From NCBI RefSeq assembly GCF_014873145.1, contig NZ_JADBEK010000001.1, forward strand, positions 3,596,001-3,660,000: a stretch of DNA of 64,000 nucleotides. Reading direction: 5' to 3'. The stretch is from Nonomuraea angiospora (GTDB taxonomy: Bacteria; Actinomycetota; Actinomycetes; Streptosporangiales; Streptosporangiaceae). Both the position numbers and the translations under genes were made by a program. The notes beneath the pieces are model-generated. The model was not told where the DNA came from, ran no database searches, and saw nothing but the letters and a program-made list of their open reading frames with translations. Positions 58,591 to 64,000 of this stretch are shown piece by piece. Within the stretch, counting starts at the first letter, position 1. Every line of letters starts with the position of its first letter.

Positions 58591-58618
58591 GGCGGCTACA
58601 CTAATCACAACACAGGTC

Positions 58619-58633
58619 CTCAGACAACCTGAG
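58619..58633. promoter_or_regulatory. Candidate GntR operator between leuA and the FCD regulator
   Basis: CTCAG-ACAAC-CTGAG, a 5-5-5 inverted repeat in the 54-bp divergent gap. FadR/FCD-type GntR proteins bind similar short palindromes. Tentative. Confidence 0.4.
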
Positions 58634-58644
58634 AGGTGCGTTCG

Positions 58645-59346
58645 ATGCCACTCGGCTCCCTCCGTCCCAGCCCGCTCGTCGAGCAGGCGACCCAGCACCT
58701 GCGCGAGCAGATCACGCAGGGCGAGTGGCCCGTGGGCACCCGCCTGCCCGGCGAGAACGCGCTGGCCAAGGCGCTGGGAGTGGGGCGTTCGACGGTCCGG
58801 GAGGCGCTGCGCGCGCTGGCGGGGGCGGGGCTGGTGCAGGCCCGGCAGGGCTCGGGGGTGTTCGTGATCGCCACTGCGACCGCCACTGTGCCCGCCGAGG
58901 ACTGGCCCGCCCGGCTGCGCCGGGCCGCCATCACGGACGTCTACGAGGTGCGCATGATGGTCGAGACGCAGGCCGCCCGGATGGCGGCGCGGCGGCGCAC
59001 CGAGGAGGACGTCGCGGCGCTGGAGGAGGCGCTGGCGGCGCGGGCGCGGGCGGCGGCGCAGGACGACGCCGCGTTCGTGGACGCCGACATCGCCCTGCAC
59101 GCGGCGGTCGTCGCGGCGGCCGGCAACCCGGTGCTGACCGACCTGTTCGCCGAGTTCGCGCCAGCGTTGCGCGAGGGGCTGATCGGCCTGGTGGAGGTGC
59201 TCGGGCTGCGCGCGCACGACCGCAACCCGGGGCACGACTCGCACGCGGAGCTAGTGGCCGCCGTCCGGGACGGCGACGGGGACGCGGCGGGCGCGATCCT
59301 TCAGGCGGAGCTGGAGCAGACGCTCGCCCACCTGCACGGCGCATAG
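58645..59346 (+). CDS. GntR-family regulator (FadR/FCD type)
   Basis: 233 residues from ATG 58645. The winged HTH is [56 protein letters not shown] (about 20-75), followed by the helical FCD domain with metal-type residues in [18 protein letters not shown] and [19 protein letters not shown], ending [12 protein letters not shown]. Divergent from leuA, so it may regulate it or the Nudix gene 10 bp downstream. Confidence 0.9.
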   Translation: MPLGSLRPSPLVEQATQHLREQITQGEWPVGTRLPGENALAKALGVGRSTVREALRALAGAGLVQARQGSGVFVIATATATVPAEDWPARLRRAAITDVYEVRMMVETQAARMAARRRTEEDVAALEEALAARARAAAQDDAAFVDADIALHAAVVAAAGNPVLTDLFAEFAPALREGLIGLVEVLGLRAHDRNPGHDSHAELVAAVRDGDGDAAGAILQAELEQTLAHLHGA

Positions 59347-59356
59347 CCTGGTCACG

Positions 59357-59881
59357 GTGATCATCCGTACGCAGCGCCCCTCGGCCCGCGTCATCCTGGC
59401 CGCCCCCGACGACCGCGTCCTCCTGCTCCGCTTCGTCCCGCCGGACCCGTGGCCGAAGGAGCCCGCCTGGCACCTGCCCGGCGGCGGCCTGGAGCCGGGC
59501 GAGTCACCGGCGCAGGCGGCGGCGCGCGAGGTGCTGGAGGAGACCGGCCACGTGCTCGACGGCGCCGGTCTCGGCGACCCCGTGGCGGTGAACGAGGGCG
59601 CGTGGTCCAACCTCGGCCGCCACTTCTACACCGTGCACACGTACTTCTTCGCCCGCGTGCCCTCCGCGACCGTCGCCCCCACGGCGCTGGAGGACTACGA
59701 GACGGAGGCCTTCAAGCTGGGCCACCGCTGGTGGCGGGCGGACGAGCTGGCCGCCGCCGAGGAGCGCGTGTTCCCGCCGGGGCTGGCCGCGCTGCTGCCG
59801 GACCTCCTGGCCGGAGTGCGCCCCCAGGCCCCCGTCAGGCTCCTCTGGACATTCGAGGAAAAATCTTCGGAAGGGATGTGA
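59357..59881 (+). CDS. Nudix hydrolase
   Basis: 174 residues from GTG 59357. The Nudix box is complete: GGGLEPGESPAQAAAREVLEETGHVL (about 42-67), with the REVLEETG catalytic helix. WHLPGGGLE and the C-terminal WWRADELAA are typical of NTP-pyrophosphohydrolase-type members. Substrate unknown. Lies 10 bp after the GntR gene, likely co-transcribed. Confidence 0.9.
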   Translation: MIIRTQRPSARVILAAPDDRVLLLRFVPPDPWPKEPAWHLPGGGLEPGESPAQAAAREVLEETGHVLDGAGLGDPVAVNEGAWSNLGRHFYTVHTYFFARVPSATVAPTALEDYETEAFKLGHRWWRADELAAAEERVFPPGLAALLPDLLAGVRPQAPVRLLWTFEEKSSEGM

Positions 59882-59935
59882 AGAACGCGCGGACGGCTCC
59901 GACCCGGTTACGAGCACAACGTGAAGGAGCACACC

Positions 59936-60502
59936 ATGAGCAAGCTCATCTACTGGGTCCACACCTCCGTCGACGGCCACATCGAGGGCCCGAACGGGGA
60001 GTTCGACTGGCCGGCGATGGGGCCGGAGCTGTCGGCGTACGGGGACGAGGTCCACGCCCGCGTCGGCACCTTCCTGTACGGGCGCGTCGTCTGGGAGATG
60101 ATGTCCAGCTACTGGCCCCACGCGGAGTCGATCTCGGACGACCCGCACGACCTCAAGTTCGCGCCCGTCTGGCGCAGCACCCCGAAGGTCGTCTTCTCCA
60201 CCACGCTGCGGGAGGCCGGCTGGGACGCCCGGATCGTCTCCGGCGACCTCGCCAAGGAGGTCGCCGAGCTGAAGAGCGGGCCCGGCAAGGACCTCCTGCT
60301 GAACGGCGGCTCCCGGCTGGCCGGCGCGCTCACCGAGCTGGGGCTGATCGACGAATATCACATCATGGTGCACCCGGTCGTCCTCGGCGGCGGCCGGCCG
60401 CTGTTCCCTCCGCTGGCCCAGCGGACCGGCCTGCGGCTGGTGGAGACGCGGACGTTCGACGCCGGGGTGGCGCTGCTGCGCTACGAACGGGCCGGCAGCT
60501 AG
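59936..60502 (+). CDS. RibD C-terminal (dihydrofolate-reductase-like) protein
   Basis: 188 residues from ATG 59936 after GAAGGAG. YWVHTSVDGHIEGPNGEFDW at the start, GTFLYGRVVWEMMSSYW (about 45-61), LLLNGGSRLAGALTELGLIDEYHIMVHPVVLGGGRPLFPP (about 124-163). These match the stand-alone RibD_C family of actinomycetes, NADPH-binding reductases of unknown substrate. Stop overlaps the convergent ribokinase end by 4 bp. Confidence 0.9.
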   Translation: MSKLIYWVHTSVDGHIEGPNGEFDWPAMGPELSAYGDEVHARVGTFLYGRVVWEMMSSYWPHAESISDDPHDLKFAPVWRSTPKVVFSTTLREAGWDARIVSGDLAKEVAELKSGPGKDLLLNGGSRLAGALTELGLIDEYHIMVHPVVLGGGRPLFPPLAQRTGLRLVETRTFDAGVALLRYERAGS

Positions 60503-61383
60503 GGCAGGGCGGCCTCGATCTCGTGGCGGGTCGGCATGGAGGTGCTGGCCCCCTCCCGCTGCACCGACAGCGCCGCCGCCGTGGACGCGAAGCCCAGCGC
60601 GTCGGCCACGCTCATCCCCTCCGACCTGGCCACGGCGAACGCGCCCACGAAGGTGTCGCCGGCCGCGGTCGTGTCCACGGCGTCCACCTTCACCGCGGGC
60701 ACCCGCAGCCGCTCCCCCGAGCGCGACCCGTACAGCGCGCCCTCGGAGCCCAGCGTGATCAGCGCCTCCTCCACCCGCTCCAGCAGCGCGTCGAGGGCGG
60801 CCTCCGCGCCGGCGGCGCCGGTGATGGCGGCGGCCTCGTGCTCGTTCGGGACGATCGTGGTGACCGCGTCGAGGAGCTCGTCCGGCAGCGGCCGGGCGGG
60901 GGCCGGGGTCAGGTAGACGGGCACGCCGGAGACCTGGGCGGCCTGGGCGGCCGCCACGACGGCCTCCATGGGCAGTTCGAGCTGGAGCAGCAGCGCGTCC
61001 GAGCGGGCGATGGCGGCCAGGTCCTCGCCCGAGGGGCCGGTGACGGTGCCGTTCGCGCCGGGGACGACGATGATCGAGTTGCCGCCCTCGTCGTCCACCA
61101 CGATGTGCGCGATGCCGCTGGGCCCGGGCACCTCGCGCAGGCCGCGTACGTCGATCCCGGCCTGCGCCAGCGTGGCGCGCAGCTCCGCGCCGAAGCCGTC
61201 GTCGCCCACCGCCCCGAGGAAGGCCACGTGCGCGCCCGCGCGGGCGGCGGCGATGGCCTGGTTGGCGCCCTTGCCGCCGGGCACGGTACGGAACCGGTGC
61301 CCGGTGACCGTCTCGCCCCGCTTGGGGGCTTCGGAGACGTAGGCGACGAGGTCCATGTTGGCGCTGCCGAAAACCGAGATCAT
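60499..61383 (-). CDS. rbsK: Ribokinase-like PfkB sugar kinase
   Basis: 294 residues from ATG 61383. PfkB signatures: FRTVPGGKGANQAIAAARAG (about 31-50) and the C-terminal VDAVDTTAAGDTFVGAFAVA (Asp base in TAAGDTF). The monovalent-cation and ribose-site residues NMD and GGKGAN are as in RbsK. Its start overlaps the upstream ADP-ribosylglycohydrolase gene (ATGA). It would phosphorylate ribose freed from ADP-ribose or nucleosides by its neighbours. Confidence 0.88.
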   Translation of the reverse strand: MISVFGSANMDLVAYVSEAPKRGETVTGHRFRTVPGGKGANQAIAAARAGAHVAFLGAVGDDGFGAELRATLAQAGIDVRGLREVPGPSGIAHIVVDDEGGNSIIVVPGANGTVTGPSGEDLAAIARSDALLLQLELPMEAVVAAAQAAQVSGVPVYLTPAPARPLPDELLDAVTTIVPNEHEAAAITGAAGAEAALDALLERVEEALITLGSEGALYGSRSGERLRVPAVKVDAVDTTAAGDTFVGAFAVARSEGMSVADALGFASTAAALSVQREGASTSMPTRHEIEAALP

Positions 61384-62729
61384 GGGCCCATCATCTCCTG
61401 TGTGCGGGCGGCCAGCGCGGCCAGCCCTACTCCGTCGTACCCGGTCAGGCTGCTGGCCAGGCTGTCGCGCATCCGCCAGCGGTCCGGCACGCCGCCGTTC
61501 AGCGCGCCCGCGACGGACCCGGCCGTGGCCCCGGCGGAGTCGGTGTCCCAGCCGCCGGCCACCGCTCCGGCGATCGTGGCGGTGAAGTCGCCCCGGCCGT
61601 GGATCAGCGTGGCCGCGATGAGGGCGGCGTTGTTGATGGTGTGCACCCAGTGCAGGGCGCCGTGGCGTTCGTGCAGGAGGTCGACGACCCGCTCGAAGTC
61701 GTCCTCGCGGGCGGCGTCCGCGGCGGCCAGGCGTACCGCCTCGTGCAGGCGCGAGCGCTCCGGCACCACCGACAGGCCCGCCCGTACGACCTCCTCGGGA
61801 GAGGTGGCGACCAGGGCGGACGCGCACATGGCGGCCACGAACATGGCCCCGTAGATCCCGTTGGCGGTGTGGGTCAGGCGGGCGTCGCGCCAGGCGTGCT
61901 CCGCCGCCGTGGCGGGGTCGCCCGGGTTGCTCCAGCCGTACACGTCGGCCCTGATCAGGGCGCCGATCCACTCCCTGAACGGGTTGCGGCGGGTCGCCGT
62001 GGCGGGCGGCTCGACGCCGTCCAGGAGGTTGCGGTACGCGACCCGTTCGGCGGTGAACGTGCGGCCGGCGGGCAGCTCGTCCAGCCACAGCTTGGCCAGG
62101 TCGTCGGTGGTGAAGCCGCGGCCGTGGCGCTCCAGGACGGACAGGGCCAGCAGCGGGTAGTTGAGGTCGTCGTCCTCGGGGATGCCGTCGATGTTCTCGG
62201 CCAGGGAGTTGACGGCGCTGCGGCGGTTCCACGGCCAGCGGCGGGCGACGTCGTCCGGGAGCCCCTTGGCGGTGAACCAGCCGCGGATGGGCCAGTTGCC
62301 GGTGGCCTCGGCGATCTGCCTGACGCCCTCGCGCGGGATCTTCTCCACGGGCTTGCCGAGCACGCACCCGGCCGCCCGCCCCTGCCACGCGCCGAGCACC
62401 CGCGCCGGATCGACGGCCGATCTCGTCGTCGTGCCCGGCCAGGACGGGCAGGCGGCGACGATGCCGGCCAGGTCCGAGGGCTCGGGCAGCGGGGACGGGA
62501 CGGCGGCCAGCTCGTCCAGCAGCTCCCCGGCCAGGTCCCGCAGGCGGGCCGCGCCCGGCTCGGAGGCCCCGGCGCGCGGGGGCGCGTCGTGGCCGCCGGC
62601 CGCGTGCCAGCGGTCCGCGATCTCCCTCACGCGCTCCGCGTCGGGGCCGGAAGCCCGGCCGTCCTCGACGGCCTGGCGGAGTTCGTGGCCGATCAGGTCC
62701 TCCGGCTGGACCCAGGTGAGGCGGATCAC
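61380..62729 (-). CDS. ADP-ribosylglycohydrolase-family protein, longer form
   Basis: 449 residues from GTG 62729, overlapping the preceding gene's stop. The first 115 or so residues are a unique extension (QPEDLIGHELRQAVEDGRASG). The ARH fold follows: GAWQGRAAGCVLGKPVEKIPREG, then PEDDDLNYPLLAL, where the family normally has a TDDT-type motif, and the C-terminal GGWDTDSAGATAGSVAGALNG with the second metal-binding Asp pair. The changed first motif may alter activity. It may remove ADP-ribose from protein or cleave a related N-glycoside. Confidence 0.87.
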   Translation of the reverse strand: MIRLTWVQPEDLIGHELRQAVEDGRASGPDAERVREIADRWHAAGGHDAPPRAGASEPGAARLRDLAGELLDELAAVPSPLPEPSDLAGIVAACPSWPGTTTRSAVDPARVLGAWQGRAAGCVLGKPVEKIPREGVRQIAEATGNWPIRGWFTAKGLPDDVARRWPWNRRSAVNSLAENIDGIPEDDDLNYPLLALSVLERHGRGFTTDDLAKLWLDELPAGRTFTAERVAYRNLLDGVEPPATATRRNPFREWIGALIRADVYGWSNPGDPATAAEHAWRDARLTHTANGIYGAMFVAAMCASALVATSPEEVVRAGLSVVPERSRLHEAVRLAAADAAREDDFERVVDLLHERHGALHWVHTINNAALIAATLIHGRGDFTATIAGAVAGGWDTDSAGATAGSVAGALNGGVPDRWRMRDSLASSLTGYDGVGLAALAARTQEMMGP

Positions 62730-63865
62730 CGGCGGTCGAGGTCGGCGAAGGCGGCCTCGTGGCCGCGGCGCCGTACCAGGTCGTCGGCGTGCACCCGGCG
62801 CGCCACCTCCGCGATCGCGAGCCCGGGGGCCACCAGGTCCGTCCGGCTGGCCGCCCCCACCTGCGAGACCCACTCCGGCGGCACCGCGGACAGCCCCCCG
62901 AGGGCGCCCGCGATGGCCCCGCCCATGGACGCGATCGAGTCGGCGTCGCGCCCGTAGTTGACGCCGCCCAGCACGGTCTCGCGGTAGTCGCCCTTGGCGA
63001 TCACCAGGAACCCGAGCGCCAGCGGCAGCTCCTCGATGCTGTGCACCCGGCTCGGCCGCCGCGCCCCCAGCCCCTGGTCGCGGTAGGTGTCGGCGACGGT
63101 GTCGTAGGGCCGCATGGCGGCGCGCAGCGTCTCGAACGACCCGTCCCAGTGCCCCAGCCCGGCGGCGGCCTCGCAGACGGACTCGATGGCGGCCCGCGTG
63201 CCGTCCTTGGCCAGGCGCAGGCAGGCCGCGATCACGGAGTCCGCGGTGGCGCCCGGCCGCATGGCCTCGGCCACGGCGGCGGCCATCACCCCGGCGGCCT
63301 CCCGGCCGTAGCTGGACTGGTGCGCCCCGGCCAGGTCGACGGCCTCGGCGTAGGCGGCGTCGGGGTCGGCGGCGTTCACGATGCCAACGGGGGCGACGTA
63401 CATGGCGGCGCCGCAGTTGACGATGTTGCCGACGCCGGCCTCGCGCGGGTCCACGTGCCCGTAGTGGAGCCTGGCCACGATCCACTTCTCGGCCAGGAAG
63501 ATCCGCTGCAGCGGCAGCGCCTCGGCCTCCAGCTCGGGGATCCAGCGCCGCTCGCCCATCAGCTCGGGCACCAGGTGCTCGGCCATCGAGTACGCGGTCA
63601 GGTGCCCGCCGGCCTTCTCGTAGACGCGGATCAGGGCGTGCGTCATCAACGTGTCGTCGGTGATGTGGCCGTCGCCCTTGTGGTACGGGGCGATGGGACG
63701 GGCGTTGCGCCAGTCGTCGTTGAACGGCGGCACGATGCCCTCGACGCGACCCCCGTACCTCTCGACGATCTGCTCGGGGGTCCAGCCCTCGGTGGCGCCG
63801 CCCAGCGCGTCACCGACCGCCGCCCCCGCCACGCAGCCAGTGGCCCTGTCCTCAAGCGGCGTCAT
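62726..63865 (-). CDS. ADP-ribosylglycohydrolase-family protein
   Basis: 379 residues. The ARH fold has both metal motifs: GDGHITDDTLMTHAL (about 64-78) and NYGRDADSIASMGGAIAGALGG (about 313-334). The start CVAGAAVGDALGG is standard. ATG overlaps the stop of the next gene upstream (63862-), and its own stop overlaps the following gene's GTG, so all members of this operon are translationally coupled. Likely removes ADP-ribose or acts on ADP-ribose-like nucleosides. Confidence 0.9.
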   Translation of the reverse strand: MTPLEDRATGCVAGAAVGDALGGATEGWTPEQIVERYGGRVEGIVPPFNDDWRNARPIAPYHKGDGHITDDTLMTHALIRVYEKAGGHLTAYSMAEHLVPELMGERRWIPELEAEALPLQRIFLAEKWIVARLHYGHVDPREAGVGNIVNCGAAMYVAPVGIVNAADPDAAYAEAVDLAGAHQSSYGREAAGVMAAAVAEAMRPGATADSVIAACLRLAKDGTRAAIESVCEAAAGLGHWDGSFETLRAAMRPYDTVADTYRDQGLGARRPSRVHSIEELPLALGFLVIAKGDYRETVLGGVNYGRDADSIASMGGAIAGALGGLSAVPPEWVSQVGAASRTDLVAPGLAIAEVARRVHADDLVRRRGHEAAFADLDRR

Positions 63866-64000
63866 GCGATTCCCTCCGATAGTTCGATCAGATCTTGCCC
63901 TGCCAGGTCAGGCAGGCAACAACCGGCCAGCGTGCGTACCGACGCGATCCACCCCTCCGGGATCGCCTCCAGCCCGCCGCACGCTCCCGCGAGCGCGCCG
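63862..64000 (-). CDS. ADP-ribosylglycohydrolase-family protein, C-terminal end only
   Basis: The last 46 codons of a third paralogue lie at the window edge: GALAGACGGLEAIPEGWIASVRTLAG, matching the end of the family (Gly-Ala-Leu-Ala-Gly after the second Asp motif, then Ile-Pro-x-x-Trp). Its TGA overlaps the following ATG (ATGA). The rest is outside the window. Confidence 0.75.
   Translation of the reverse strand, partial: GALAGACGGLEAIPEGWIASVRTLAGCCLPDLAGQDLIELSEGIA

Noticed and set aside
56869..59244. Extended leuA frame upstream of 58590
   Set aside because: It runs antisense through the GntR gene and lacks the family's N-terminal sequence; LeuA begins at ATG 58590.

Overview
The window is very GC-rich DNA from a filamentous, sporulating actinomycete. 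The evidence is an SsgB-type sporulation gene, F420/flavin LLM oxidoreductases, a chaplin-like secreted peptide, a pSAM2-like RepSA-Xis-Int integrated element and rare TTA codons. The flavour is Streptosporangiaceae (Nonomuraea-like). That placement is an inference, because there is no rRNA gene here.

Layout. 1-9.8 kb is chromosomal accessory DNA: an acyl-CoA ligase/FAD oxidoreductase operon, a sulfotransferase-like gene, an LLM oxidoreductase divergent from a TetR regulator with three copies of one palindromic operator, a decayed NACHT/WD40-type gene, a lipoprotein, a membrane protein with a cysteine-repeat propeller, a sensory-rhodopsin-transducer-like protein and an M48 protease.

About 9.96-25.69 kb is a composite genomic island next to tRNA-Val(CAC). 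The right part (17.57-25.69 kb) is a compact integrative element bounded by a 49-bp direct repeat of the tRNA 3' end. It carries repSA, xis, int, an IS481-type transposase, a membrane-anchored pentapeptide-type beta-helix protein and a hypothetical protein. The left part (9.96-17.57 kb) looks like an older, rotten element. It has an integrase C-terminus, a frameshifted FtsK/Tra C-terminus, a two-repeat CRISPR relic beside a cas7 (csd2) fragment, two small secreted proteins, and a four-gene operon (radical SAM, acyl carrier protein, FabV-type enoyl reductase, methyltransferase) in which three of the four genes carry frameshifts.

25.7-64 kb is mostly intact chromosome. It includes ssgB, a lipoprotein pair (DUF305 and LVIVD propeller), a tRNA cluster (Val, Cys, Gly), ferritin-like and hemerythrin genes, hutH, a dehydrogenase-RidA fusion, pabB-pabC, several regulators, an LLM/FMN-reductase pair, a GH46 chitosanase with its palindromic operator, and an overlapping one-carbon operon (fchA-folD-amidotransferase). 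It also holds a hydrolase with an AroQ-like N-terminal domain, endonuclease V, a run of small secreted proteins, pyrF, leuA, and finally an overlapping operon of three ADP-ribosylglycohydrolase genes followed by a ribokinase-like gene.

The best candidates for something undescribed are the decayed rSAM-ACP-FabV-methyltransferase operon, the dehydrogenase-RidA fusion lacking the usual RidA arginine, the AroQ-like/hydrolase fusion, and the triple ADP-ribosylglycohydrolase-ribokinase operon. All functions are assigned by reading motifs by eye; no database search was run.
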